A stretch of DNA of 64,000 bases. Origin: Globicatella sulfidifaciens DSM 15739 (GTDB taxonomy: Bacteria; Bacillota; Bacilli; Lactobacillales; Aerococcaceae). The stretch is taken from contig NZ_FUWO01000005.1 in the NCBI RefSeq assembly GCF_900167405.1, forward strand, positions 1 through 64,000, read 5' to 3'. A program made the translations under genes and the position numbers. Below the pieces are notes generated by a model that worked only from the letters and a program-made list of their open reading frames with translations, did not search any database and had not been told where the DNA came from. Position 1 is the stretch's first letter. Every line of letters starts with the position of its first letter. Shown in pieces: positions 25,678 through 35,021 of the stretch.

Positions 25678-28600
25678 ATGTTATTAAATGTACAAACAGC
25701 TTATTCATTATTACAAAGTACCTTACGTCTTGACCAGTATGTTCAGCAAGCTAAACAATATGGTTATCAACACATCGGTATAGCTGATATTAATAGTTTA
25801 ATTGGTGTTGTTGAATTTTATCAAGCAGCAAAAGCGCAGGATTTAACTCCCATGATTGGCATGACCATGAAAACTCATGGATTAATTCGAGAAGATCGAG
25901 AATACAAAGTACTTTTATATGCTAAAAATTACAAAGGTTATCAAGAACTGATTGCCTTATCCAAAAAATTGTCACAAGAAAATTTAGGGCTACATGAACC
26001 ATGGAGTTTTTTAAAAGAGCATACCGAAAATTTAGTGCTGATTTCAACTGGTAGTGAATCAGAATTAGAGGAGTTTTTACTAGCAGGCGATTATGGAGCG
26101 GCCGAAAAAGTAGTCCGTTTGTGGCGTGAAATAATCGGATATGAGAATGTTTATTTTGGCATTGCTGCCTATCCTTATAATCCAAAAGATGTGGCATTAT
26201 ATATTAAATTTGCTCAGTCACATCATTTGACAATGGTAGCTAACCAAAAAGTAAATACATTAGAAGCCAAAGATTTATTTAGTTTGAAAGTATTGGAAGC
26301 TATCGATCAAGCCGAAACGATAGAATTGTCATTAAGAGAGATGAAAGGACATCATTTTCTATATCCGTTAGACGAATTAAGAACTATGTATCAATTAGCG
26401 AAAATACCGGATGTTATGGAAAATACCCAGCAATTAATCAATCAACTTCAATTTGATATTCCCCTTGAACAGGCCTTCTTACCGAAATTTAAAGTACCAG
26501 CCGGCTATGATGCGGATGCTTATTTAAAAACTTTAGTAGAAGATTCGATGAAGGAAAAAGGTCTCTTTGAAAAACGGGCTTATATCGATCGTGCCCAGTA
26601 TGAATTATCCATTATATCGCAGATGGGATTTAGTGATTATTTCTTAATCGTGTGGGAAATTATGGATTTTTGCCAGAAAAATAATATTCGGGTAGGTCCA
26701 GGGCGAGGATCAGCAGCTGGTGCATTAATCAGTTATTTATTAGGTATTACCTTTGTTGATCCCTTGCAATACGATTTACTATTTGAACGTTTCCTCAATC
26801 CTGAACGCTATAATATGCCGGATATCGATTTGGATATTCCTGATAACAAACGTGACTTAGTATTAAAACATATCGAAGAACATTATGGTCATTCTCAAGT
26901 GGCTCAAATTGGGACACTGGGAACATTTGGCGCCAAACAAGCGGTGCGGGATACTTTAAGAGTATTAGGTGCGTCAACACAAGAGATGAGTCAATGGTCT
27001 CGTTCAATACCGACGGAATTAAATATAACGTTAGAACGCGCCTATACCATCTCCGCTAAATTACGAGAAATTGTACAAATGAATGATCAAAATCGTGCCA
27101 TTTTTCAAGTAGCTTTAACATTAGAAGGATTACCACGTCATATGTCAACCCACGCAGCGGGAGTTATTATTCATGATGAACCACTTGAACAAATAATACC
27201 AGTTATGGAACGATCTAACCAAATGATGTTATCGCAATTAACGATGCATCATGTTGAAAAAGTAGGTCTCTTAAAAATGGACATCCTGGGATTAAGAAAT
27301 TTATCGCTGCTTGACGATATTTTATTAAATATTAAGCGAACACATGGTCAAACATTAGATGTTTATCAATTTCCGATGAATGACGAAGCAACATTGGCTT
27401 TATTCAAAACGGCCGATACCAATGGCGTTTTCCAATTTGAGTCGGAAGGGATAAAAAATGTCTTACGTAATTTACAACCAAGTGAATTTGAAGATATAGT
27501 CGCCGTCAATGCCTTATTTAGACCGGGTCCGATGCAACAAATTGATGAATATATCAAACGTAAAAAACAGCAAGTACCCGTTGAGTATTTACACCCTCTG
27601 TTGGAACCAATCTTAAAATCAACCTATGGTATTATCATTTATCAAGAACAAGTCATGCAGATTTGTCAACAACTAGCCGGTTTTACCTTGGGACAAGCCG
27701 ATATTTTACGTCGCGCAATGGGTAAAAAACAAGCTGATGTTATGCAAAGAGAACAGGCACATTTTATTGAGGGTGCCCAAGAACGTGGCATCGAATCAGA
27801 TTTAGCTCAAAAGATTTATCATTATATTGAAGCCTTTGCCAGTTACGGGTTCAACCGATCCCATGCGGTTGTTTATTCTACATTGGCCTATCAGTTGGCT
27901 TACTTAAAAGCACATTATCCTTTAGAGTTTTACCAAGCGATCTTGAATCAAGGACGTTCCAATTTAAATAGTTTTGTGGATTATATCGAAGAAGCAAAAA
28001 GGCGTTTAGGTAAAATTTTACCGGTTGATATTAATCGCAGTTTTCGTGGAGTGACGATTGAAGAGGATGCATTAAGAATCGGCTTTGAAAGTATTAAAGG
28101 CCTTCGACGTGAAATGATTACTCATATTTTAGATGAGCGTAAATTGGAGGGTAATTATCAAGATTTATTTTCGTTTTTAGGACGCTTACCGAAGAAATGG
28201 CAAAAACAAGAATTGATTGAAAATCTAGTTCGAGCGGGAGCCTTTGATAGCTTTGGTTATAATCGTGCGACTATTTTTTATAATTTACCAAGTTTCCTAC
28301 AAAGTATCGAATATAGTGGCTTAAACCTTAACTTATTTGAAGCGATAGAACCAAAAGTGGACATACAAGAAGAATGGTCTCAGACAAAAACAGCCACAGA
28401 AGAAAAAGAAGCTTTAGGTTTTACACTGGCACCACATCCTTTAGAACAGTATCAAGCACAGTTAGCGGCGTTAGACGATTTAAACATGCTTTATCAAATG
28501 AAAATCAAACGTAAATTAAAGACGATTATTTTTGTACAAGATATACGAGTAATTGAAACTAAAAAAGGGGATGAGATGGCCTTTGTCACGGCGGATACTG

Positions 28601-29013
28601 GAAAAAATGAAGTATCGCTAGTCGTATTCCCCAATGTTTATATACGTAGAAGTCGCATGATACAGCCCCATGCCATCTTATATATGGAAGGGACAGTTGA
28701 TCGTAGCCGTCGAGGCGAAATGCAAGTCATTGTGAATCATTTGGCACCAGTAGACGAATATATCTCTGTAGATGAAAAGCCAAAATCGATGAGCAAATGT
28801 TTTATTCGTCTGACAGATAATATTGACCTAAAAGAAGTAGTTGAATTTGTCAAAAAACTAGCGACAGAAAATCCTGGTCCATGTAATATTATTTTTGTGA
28901 CGGAAGATAAACAGACTTGGCAACTAGATGACACCTATCAAATCGGGTTTGGACAAAGCGTTCAAATGGAATTAGAAAACCGTCTAGGCAAGCAAAATAT
29001 AGCTTTTCGTTAA
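25678..29013 (+). CDS. dnaE: DNA polymerase III alpha subunit, DnaE type
   Basis: DnaE is the second, error-prone polymerase that extends RNA primers in low-GC Firmicutes and works with PolC. Order: PHP domain (residues 1-200, starting LLNVQTAYSLLQSTL), the catalytic palm with GPGRGSAAGALISYLLGIT near 345 and PDIDLDIPDNKR near 381, a helix-hairpin-helix region, and a C-terminal OB fold (KLKTIIFVQDIRVIETKKGDEMAF near 945). There is no exonuclease domain. Three in-frame starts exist; ATG 25678 lies six bases after AAAGGAGG and gives 1111 residues. TATAAT stands about 40 bases upstream. Confidence 0.95.
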   Translation: MLLNVQTAYSLLQSTLRLDQYVQQAKQYGYQHIGIADINSLIGVVEFYQAAKAQDLTPMIGMTMKTHGLIREDREYKVLLYAKNYKGYQELIALSKKLSQENLGLHEPWSFLKEHTENLVLISTGSESELEEFLLAGDYGAAEKVVRLWREIIGYENVYFGIAAYPYNPKDVALYIKFAQSHHLTMVANQKVNTLEAKDLFSLKVLEAIDQAETIELSLREMKGHHFLYPLDELRTMYQLAKIPDVMENTQQLINQLQFDIPLEQAFLPKFKVPAGYDADAYLKTLVEDSMKEKGLFEKRAYIDRAQYELSIISQMGFSDYFLIVWEIMDFCQKNNIRVGPGRGSAAGALISYLLGITFVDPLQYDLLFERFLNPERYNMPDIDLDIPDNKRDLVLKHIEEHYGHSQVAQIGTLGTFGAKQAVRDTLRVLGASTQEMSQWSRSIPTELNITLERAYTISAKLREIVQMNDQNRAIFQVALTLEGLPRHMSTHAAGVIIHDEPLEQIIPVMERSNQMMLSQLTMHHVEKVGLLKMDILGLRNLSLLDDILLNIKRTHGQTLDVYQFPMNDEATLALFKTADTNGVFQFESEGIKNVLRNLQPSEFEDIVAVNALFRPGPMQQIDEYIKRKKQQVPVEYLHPLLEPILKSTYGIIIYQEQVMQICQQLAGFTLGQADILRRAMGKKQADVMQREQAHFIEGAQERGIESDLAQKIYHYIEAFASYGFNRSHAVVYSTLAYQLAYLKAHYPLEFYQAILNQGRSNLNSFVDYIEEAKRRLGKILPVDINRSFRGVTIEEDALRIGFESIKGLRREMITHILDERKLEGNYQDLFSFLGRLPKKWQKQELIENLVRAGAFDSFGYNRATIFYNLPSFLQSIEYSGLNLNLFEAIEPKVDIQEEWSQTKTATEEKEALGFTLAPHPLEQYQAQLAALDDLNMLYQMKIKRKLKTIIFVQDIRVIETKKGDEMAFVTADTGKNEVSLVVFPNVYIRRSRMIQPHAILYMEGTVDRSRRGEMQVIVNHLAPVDEYISVDEKPKSMSKCFIRLTDNIDLKEVVEFVKKLATENPGPCNIIFVTEDKQTWQLDDTYQIGFGQSVQMELENRLGKQNIAFR

Positions 29014-29218
29014 GACGATTTGATTGATTTTATGAAGTGTTTATGAAAACCAACTCATTTTCACAAAAAGGCTGATTTTGTAAATGTTTACATAAAAATA
29101 ATTGAAAAATAAAACTTAATTTCTTGACAAACACATGACTTATATTAAAAAAAATGATACAATACCCATGAAGAGTCGAGTTGTGATTCTTGACAAAAAA
29201 ATTGAGGTGAAGTTTTAT

Positions 29219-30193
29219 ATGAAACGTATTGCCGTTTTAACCAGTGGTGGCGATGCTCCAGGAATGAACGCAGCGATTCGTGCTGTTGTTGAACAAGGTG
29301 CTCACCATGGCATTGAAGTGGTAGGAGTAAACTATGGCTTTAAAGGTTTGGTTGAAGGAAACTTTAGAGAATTGACGGTTGCATACTGTCAAGATAAGAT
29401 TCGCCGAGGTGGGACTTTCTTATATTCTGCACGTTTCCCAGAGTTCAGAGAAAAAGAAAACCAGCTTAAAGCAATCGAACAAATGAAAGCTAAAGGTATC
29501 GAAGCTTTAGTAGCAATCGGAGGCGATGGTACTTTTACCGGAGCATTACAATTACAAAAACATGGCTATCCAATTATTGGTATTCCGGGAACAATTGACA
29601 ATGATATTCCAGGAACAGAATATACGATTGGATTTGATTCTGCCGTTAATAATGCTTTAGATGAAATTGACAAAATTTCAGATACAGCATCTTCTCATAA
29701 CCGTACTTTTGTGGTGGAAGTAATGGGACGTCATGCAGGAGATATTGCTGTTTGGGCTGGGGTTGCAACGGGTGCGGATGCAATTGCGATTCCTGAAGCA
29801 GATTTTGATATGAAGGATATTGTCAGACGTGTCCATTCTGGTCGTGCGAATGGTAAAGATCATTCAATGATTATCTTAGCTGAAGGCGTAATGGGTGTTG
29901 ACGAATTTATCCATGGTTTCCAAAAAGTAGATCCTGGTATGTCAATTCGTGGTATTACTTTAGCCCACGTTCAACGTGGTGGTAGTCCAAGTGCTCGTGA
30001 CCGTGTTTTCGCAACTTTAATGGGTGCACGTGCGGTTGACTGTTTAATTAATGGTCAAGCCGGTCTGTTTATGGGTGTGAAAGGTGAACAATTCGCAACT
30101 TTCGATATCATCGAAACTTTAGAGAAAAAATCACATGCCGTACGTCAAGATTTATACCAATTAAATCAAGATTTAACTAATAAAGCCAACTAA
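29219..30193 (+). CDS. pfkA: ATP-dependent 6-phosphofructokinase
   Basis: PfkA phosphorylates fructose-6-phosphate, the committed step of glycolysis. Motifs: VLTSGGDAPGMNAAIRAV (ATP site), GGDGTFTGA, TIDNDIPGTEYTIGFDSA with the catalytic Asp, and VVEVMGRHAGDIA. The frame extends upstream to 29135, but that region contains the promoter. ATG 29219 follows GAGGTGAAG and gives 324 residues, the usual size. TGA-TACAAT at about 29155-29163 is an extended -10. It forms the classical pfkA-pyk glycolytic operon with the next gene, 38 bases away. Confidence 0.96.
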   Translation: MKRIAVLTSGGDAPGMNAAIRAVVEQGAHHGIEVVGVNYGFKGLVEGNFRELTVAYCQDKIRRGGTFLYSARFPEFREKENQLKAIEQMKAKGIEALVAIGGDGTFTGALQLQKHGYPIIGIPGTIDNDIPGTEYTIGFDSAVNNALDEIDKISDTASSHNRTFVVEVMGRHAGDIAVWAGVATGADAIAIPEADFDMKDIVRRVHSGRANGKDHSMIILAEGVMGVDEFIHGFQKVDPGMSIRGITLAHVQRGGSPSARDRVFATLMGARAVDCLINGQAGLFMGVKGEQFATFDIIETLEKKSHAVRQDLYQLNQDLTNKAN

Positions 30194-30231
30194 CATTATC
30201 GCAAAGTTCAATTAAAAGGAGAAAAACATAG

Positions 30232-31992
30232 ATGAAAAAGACTAAAATTATTTGTACTTTAGGTCCAGCAACTAATACACAAGATAAAATAGAAGCATTA
30301 ATTAATGCCGGTATGAACGTTGCTCGTTTTAACTTTTCACATGGTAGCCATGAGGAACATTTAGAGCGTTTCAATGCTTTAAAAGCAGCGCGTGAAGCAA
30401 CTGGCAAATTAAATACAGCTATCCTTTTAGATACAAAAGGCCCAGAAATCCGTACAAATGATATGGAAAACAATGGCGTAGAATTAGTCCGTGGTAATAC
30501 TATCCGTATTTCAATGACCGAAGTATTAGGAAATGCTGAAAAATTCTCAGTTACTTATGCTGATTTAATCAATGATGTAGCTCCTGGTAATCACATTTTA
30601 TTAGATGATGGTTTGGTTGATTTATTAGTTACAGAAATCGACCATGAAAATGGTGAAATTGTAACCAAAATTGAAAATACTGGTGTGTTAAAATCTAAAA
30701 AAGGTGTTAACGTACCAAATGTTTCCGTTAATTTACCTGGAATTACGGAAAAAGACGAATCAGATATTCGTTTTGGTGTACAAAATGGAATCGACTTTAT
30801 TGCAGCTTCTTTCGTACGTCGTGCAAGTGACGTTATGGAAATTCGTGCGATTTTAGAAGAAGAAGGCGACTCAAAAGTTAAAATCATGTCTAAAATTGAA
30901 AACCAAGAAGGTGTAGATAACATCGAAGAAATCTTAGCTGTTTCTGATGGTATCATGGTTGCGCGTGGTGACTTAGGGGTAGAAATCCCAACTCATGAAG
31001 TGCCAATCGTTCAAAAATACATCATTAAAAAATGTAACGAAGCAGGTAAACCAGTTATAACAGCTACTCAAATGTTAGACTCAATGCAACGTAACCCACG
31101 TCCAACTCGTGCAGAAGCAGGGGACGTAGCGAATGCAATCTTTGATGGTACTGATGCGGTAATGTTATCTGGTGAAACAGCAGCAGGGGACTTCCCGGTT
31201 GAAGCCGTTACGACAATGGCTGATATTTGTATTCGTACAGAAGCAGCATTAGAAGGTCAAGATGCTTTTGCTTTAAAACGTTACGATCAATCAGACATGA
31301 CCGAAGCGATTGGACAAGCGGTTGGTCATACAGCGCGTAATTTAGGTATTGAAATTATTGTAGCAGCAACATCTTCAGGTCATACAGCGCAAATGATTTC
31401 TAAATATCGTCCAAATGCAACTATCGTAGCAGCTACATTTGATGAACAAACAGCTCGTCGTTTATCAATTACTTGGGGTGTTAATGCACACGTGATTGAA
31501 CGTCCGGCTTCAACAGATGAAATGTTCGATAATGCAACAGCATTAGTTCAAGAAAAAGATTATGTTTCGGAAGGTGACCTAATCCTTATCACAGCCGGTG
31601 TACCAGTAGGTGAATCTGGAACAACAAACTTAATGAAGATTCAAGTTATTGGAACTCAATTAGCTAATGGTGAAGGTGTTGGTAATGGACACTTTATCGG
31701 TAAAGCAGTTTTAGCAGAAGATGCAGAAACTGCTAACAAAAATGCTGTCATTGGATCAGTTTTAGTTGCTCGCACAACCGATAAAGACTATGCACCAGCA
31801 TTAGAAAAAGTTGGCGCAATTATTACTGAAGAAGGTGGAATCACTTCACACGCAGCTATTATGGGGATTGAACGTGGTATTCCAGTCATTGTCTCAGCTA
31901 AAGAAGCTTTGGATAAAATTGCTAATGGAGAATTAATTACTGTAGATGCGCGTCGTGGCGTGATTTACCGAGGAGCTACCATTAGTATCTAA
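30232..31992 (+). CDS. pyk: Pyruvate kinase with C-terminal PEP-utilising domain
   Basis: Pyruvate kinase makes ATP and pyruvate from phosphoenolpyruvate. The barrel motifs KIICTLGPAT, NFSHGSHEEH, LLDTKGPEIRT and MVARGDLGVEIP are all present, as is ITATQMLDSM. After the allosteric domain, about residues 480-586 add a PEP-utilising swivelling domain with GGITSHAAIMGIERGIPVIV, as in Bacillus. The total of 586 residues fits this longer type. AAAGGAG precedes the ATG. A terminator with a TTCG tetraloop follows. Confidence 0.96.
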   Translation: MKKTKIICTLGPATNTQDKIEALINAGMNVARFNFSHGSHEEHLERFNALKAAREATGKLNTAILLDTKGPEIRTNDMENNGVELVRGNTIRISMTEVLGNAEKFSVTYADLINDVAPGNHILLDDGLVDLLVTEIDHENGEIVTKIENTGVLKSKKGVNVPNVSVNLPGITEKDESDIRFGVQNGIDFIAASFVRRASDVMEIRAILEEEGDSKVKIMSKIENQEGVDNIEEILAVSDGIMVARGDLGVEIPTHEVPIVQKYIIKKCNEAGKPVITATQMLDSMQRNPRPTRAEAGDVANAIFDGTDAVMLSGETAAGDFPVEAVTTMADICIRTEAALEGQDAFALKRYDQSDMTEAIGQAVGHTARNLGIEIIVAATSSGHTAQMISKYRPNATIVAATFDEQTARRLSITWGVNAHVIERPASTDEMFDNATALVQEKDYVSEGDLILITAGVPVGESGTTNLMKIQVIGTQLANGEGVGNGHFIGKAVLAEDAETANKNAVIGSVLVARTTDKDYAPALEKVGAIITEEGGITSHAAIMGIERGIPVIVSAKEALDKIANGELITVDARRGVIYRGATISI

Positions 31993-32054
31993 TTCATTTA
32001 AATATAAATAGTGAGTGTTCAGAACAGTATTGTTTTGAACTCAGTTATAAAATT

Positions 32055-32082
32055 AGCTCGAACTTCGGTTCGGGCTTTTTTA
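32055..32082 (+). terminator. Terminator of pfkA-pyk
   Basis: AGCTCGAAC-TTCG-GTTCGGGCT is followed by TTTTTT, a textbook UUCG-capped terminator. Confidence 0.95.
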
Positions 32083-32093
32083 TATATTAAGAT

Positions 32094-32300
32094 GAGGCTG
32101 GGCATAAACATGATATATTTTGTCAAAATTATTGTTCATTAATTAAAAGCGCAGTGGTTTAGTGGACTCAAACGGCGTCTTAATAAGATTGAACATAAAT
32201 TTTAAAAAATTCAGTCAAATTAGTGCTTATTTATTACAATCGCAGTGGTTGAGTGGTCTCAAACTGCGTCTTAAAGACTTGTATGAGACCTACTCCCAAT
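32094..32300 (+). repeat. Composite repeat copy 3 (leader, 2 x A, A', no B)
   Basis: The leader begins GAGGCTGGGCATAAACATG. A hairpins start at 32149 and 32240 (91 bp apart). A' (GACTTGTATGAGACCTACTC) ends near 32295. Instead of B units the sequence passes straight into an istB remnant, which suggests that an insertion or deletion removed the B part. Confidence 0.82.
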
Positions 32301-32304
32301 ACAT

Positions 32305-32647
32305 TCCTTGAAGACGGCTTATCAGGAAGGAACGCTCGAACGAAAAATAAAATTATTCTTCAAATATAAGTTACTTGTGATTGACGAAGTAGGATTTAAT
32401 GAAATAAGTCCCCTTGAAGCCAAATTATTCCTTTAATTGATCAATATACGATATACAAAATGCTCCACGATCTTCACGAGTAACTTAACCTTCGATAAAT
32501 GGCATAGGCATACCATTATGGGACAAGATGAGATGTTAACAAAGGCAATTATCGATCGTATTTTACATCATTCTTATTTCATTAATATAACAGGATCTTA
32601 TTATTGAATTAAAGACAAACTGTCCGCACGAAAAAGTGTGGAATCTT
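32305..32647 (+). pseudogene. istB-like ATPase remnant of an IS21-family element
   Basis: In one frame this reads LKTAYQEGTLERKIKLFF, then KYKLLVIDEVGFNEISPLEA, a stop (TAA 32434-32436), LINIRYTKCSTIFTSNLTFDKW, then MLTKAIIDRILHHSYFINITG, a stop (TGA 32605-32607), and IKDKLSARKSVES. This is the C-terminal half of an IS21 helper ATPase: the Walker B-like LLVIDEVG, the STIFTSN sensor and the DRILHHS block are intact. The Walker A half, istA and both ends of the element are missing, so it is a dead relic. It abuts copy 3 of the composite repeat. The stretch 32648-33006 shows no gene. Confidence 0.85.
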
Positions 32648-33006
32648 AAATGAGACAAATAGGGATTTTTAAGTTGACTTTAATACCTACTCCCTTATTA
32701 TGTAGAGTTTTGAAAAGATACGATTTTGTTGGATAAAAATTTAATTATTCAGCTCTTATAAACTTAGGAAGTAGGTTGATTATAAGTAAAAGTTTGTACT
32801 GATTGTTGGAATCGAATTTTAATGATACGTGAATTCATTTTTGATAAGAATATAAATTTGCTAATATATCCTAAACAAATTCAAAAATTGGTTTGTAATC
32901 AGAAAATTATTTTAACAAAAGATATGATGTATTCTTAGATTATCCATGAAAAATCAAGGATATTCCATATTAAAGTATTAAAAATCTCTAAACTTTAAAA
33001 TATATG

Positions 33007-33055
33007 TTGACAAGTCATCAGATGATTGTTATTATAATGATTGTAAAGCGCTTGC
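33007..33055 (+). promoter_or_regulatory. Promoter, operator and cre-like site of the symporter gene
   Basis: TTGACA (33007-33012), a 17-base spacer and TATTAT (33030-33035) form a strong promoter. The spacer contains GTCATCAGATGATT, a near copy of the operator at 36989. GTAAAGCGCTTGCA (33042-33055) resembles a catabolite response element at the transcript start. Regulation by an absent GntR-like repressor and by CcpA is inferred. Confidence 0.65.
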
Positions 33056-33093
33056 AGATATATTACAAAAAAAATGACATTTGGAGGTCCATT

Positions 33094-34638
33094 ATGGAAA
33101 CAGTAGGCAACTCAAGAGAGGTAAGTTATAACCGTGCAAAACTCTGGCAGATAATTTGTTTTGCGGCAAATAACACTTCTACAAACATTTATTTAGTTGC
33201 ATTTAGCTTTGTGACATATTTCTCAACAGGTATTTTAGGACTTGCTGCTATTTTTGTAAGTCAGATAATGGGGTATATTCGTATCTTTGATGGTTTAATT
33301 GATCCTACAATTGGTGTGATAATTGATAAAACGGATACTAAATTCGGCAAATATCGACCAATTCTAATTATTGGGAATATTATCACAGCGTTATCATTTA
33401 TTTTCTTATTTAATATTCATAAGTTTGGGTCAGCGATGACAATACCACTATTTATTATTGCATTAATCATCCATAAAATTGGGTATTCAATGCAACAAAC
33501 GATTACAAAAGCAGGTCAAACTGCTTTGACAAATGATCCAAGTCAACGGCCTGTTTTTAATATTGTTGATGGTGTGATGACGGCAATTTTATTCTCCGGA
33601 GCACAAATTGTCATTTCTGGATACTTGACAAAAAAACATGGTGGTTTTACTGATGGATTTTTCGTTGAATTAAGATGGGGCGTTATCATTATCTCAGCTG
33701 TTTTAGCATTAATAGCGGTTATTGGTATTTGGCAAAAAGATAATCAAAAATATTTTGGTTTAGGAGAAGAAAAAACTCAAAAAACTGATTTAAAAGATTA
33801 TCTGAAAGTTATTAAAGGCAATAAGCCATTACAAGTTTTATCGCTTGCGGCTGCAATTATGAAATTTAATGCTCAAATGTTTGGTGATGCAGTGGTTAAC
33901 GTGATGCTGTTTGGTATTTTATTTGGCGATTATGCATTGTCAGGGGCAATCTCTGCGATGATGATTATTCCGAATGTATTAGTAACAACCTTTGCTGCAA
34001 GTGTTGCACGTAAAAAAGGGTTAAAATATGCTTATGTACTTTGTTTACAAATTGGTTTAGTTGGATTGATTGCTTTAGCGTTTATGTTGTTAAATGGTGG
34101 ACCTGGCGCGTTAGATTTAACAAATTGGGGACTATACTCGATTGGTTTTGTAGTGCTTTTTGCTATCGGTCGTTACTTTACTTCTGCTCCATCCGGTTTA
34201 GTATTAACAATGGGAGCGGATATTTCGGACTATGAAACATCTGTTTCTGGTCGATATGTGTCTGGGATGATTGGGACTATTTTTTCATTCACTGACTCTA
34301 TTGCTTCGTCATTTGCACCAATGGTTGTCGGATGGGTGTTGGCTGCAATCGGGTTTGCTCAAGACTATCCAACTGCTGAAACAGCTTTAACTGGAGATTT
34401 AAAATTTGCAACAGCATTATTATTTGCGATTATACCAGCTGTAGGAATCGTCATCGCTTTAATCTTAATGCGTTTTTATAAGTTAGATCGTGAAACGATG
34501 ATTCAAGTTCAAGAGAAAATTCATGCGATGAAAGCAGCAAAAGATGTTGAACGTACAATCGATATTGCACAAAATGTTGAATTATCGGATATGGATTATG
34601 TGGATCTATCACAATATCCAATTGATGAAGAAGAGTAG
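33094..34638 (+). CDS. GPH-family glycoside/glucuronide:cation symporter
   Basis: This is a 12-helix MFS_2 (glycoside-pentoside-hexuronide) symporter. The family motif for cation coupling is DGLIDPTIGVIIDKTDTKFGKYRPILI near residue 65-90, and GRYFTSAPSGLVLTMGADISDYE lies later. The frame opens at 33004, but the promoter, operator and cre-like site occupy that part. ATG 33094 follows TGGAGGTCC, giving 514 residues. Since a beta-glucuronidase and a hexosaminidase follow, the cargo is probably a glucuronide or a short glucuronic acid-containing oligosaccharide. The C-terminal 40 residues are acidic and cytoplasmic. No PTS genes are nearby. Confidence 0.85.
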   Translation: METVGNSREVSYNRAKLWQIICFAANNTSTNIYLVAFSFVTYFSTGILGLAAIFVSQIMGYIRIFDGLIDPTIGVIIDKTDTKFGKYRPILIIGNIITALSFIFLFNIHKFGSAMTIPLFIIALIIHKIGYSMQQTITKAGQTALTNDPSQRPVFNIVDGVMTAILFSGAQIVISGYLTKKHGGFTDGFFVELRWGVIIISAVLALIAVIGIWQKDNQKYFGLGEEKTQKTDLKDYLKVIKGNKPLQVLSLAAAIMKFNAQMFGDAVVNVMLFGILFGDYALSGAISAMMIIPNVLVTTFAASVARKKGLKYAYVLCLQIGLVGLIALAFMLLNGGPGALDLTNWGLYSIGFVVLFAIGRYFTSAPSGLVLTMGADISDYETSVSGRYVSGMIGTIFSFTDSIASSFAPMVVGWVLAAIGFAQDYPTAETALTGDLKFATALLFAIIPAVGIVIALILMRFYKLDRETMIQVQEKIHAMKAAKDVERTIDIAQNVELSDMDYVDLSQYPIDEEE

Positions 34639-34666
34639 TATAATAAAGAAGTAACATAAGTAAGCA

Positions 34667-34990
34667 GGGGGTGGACCAGAAGTAGACAATTGAAAAAATT
34701 TTCACTTGTCTGTCCACCCCCGTACAGTTGGGAGTGGACCGGAGTAGAAAATCAAATGATTTTCGCTTCATCTGTCCACCCCCGCAAAGTTGAATAGGTA
34801 TCAAACAAGTCGTTAAGACGCAGTTTGATGTCACTCAACCACTGCGCTTTTATTAAGCGATCAATAACTTTATTGAATTTATCAATTTTATGCCTTACCT
34901 CTTTAAGACGCAGGTTGAGGCCACACAACAACAGCTAGATATACTATATAGATTAGACCAAACAATTATTTAGTTTTTGCCCAGTCTCTT
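34667..34990 (-). repeat. Composite repeat copy 4 (leader, 2 x A, A', 2 x B), inverted
   Basis: Read on the minus strand: leader ending in CCCAGTCTCTT (34980-34990), A at 34903-34935 (degenerate), A at 34814-34848, A' at 34793-34813, and B units at 34731-34792 and 34667-34730. The outer B differs from the consensus but keeps its palindrome by paired changes (GACAA.TGAAA / TTTCA.TTGTC). It lies between the symporter and uidA, which point the same way, so it could act as an intercistronic terminator or stabiliser. The open frame 34451-34834 on the minus strand is an artefact. Confidence 0.88.
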
Positions 34991-35021
34991 TTAAAAATAA
35001 TTTAGAAAGAAGGAATGTTGA

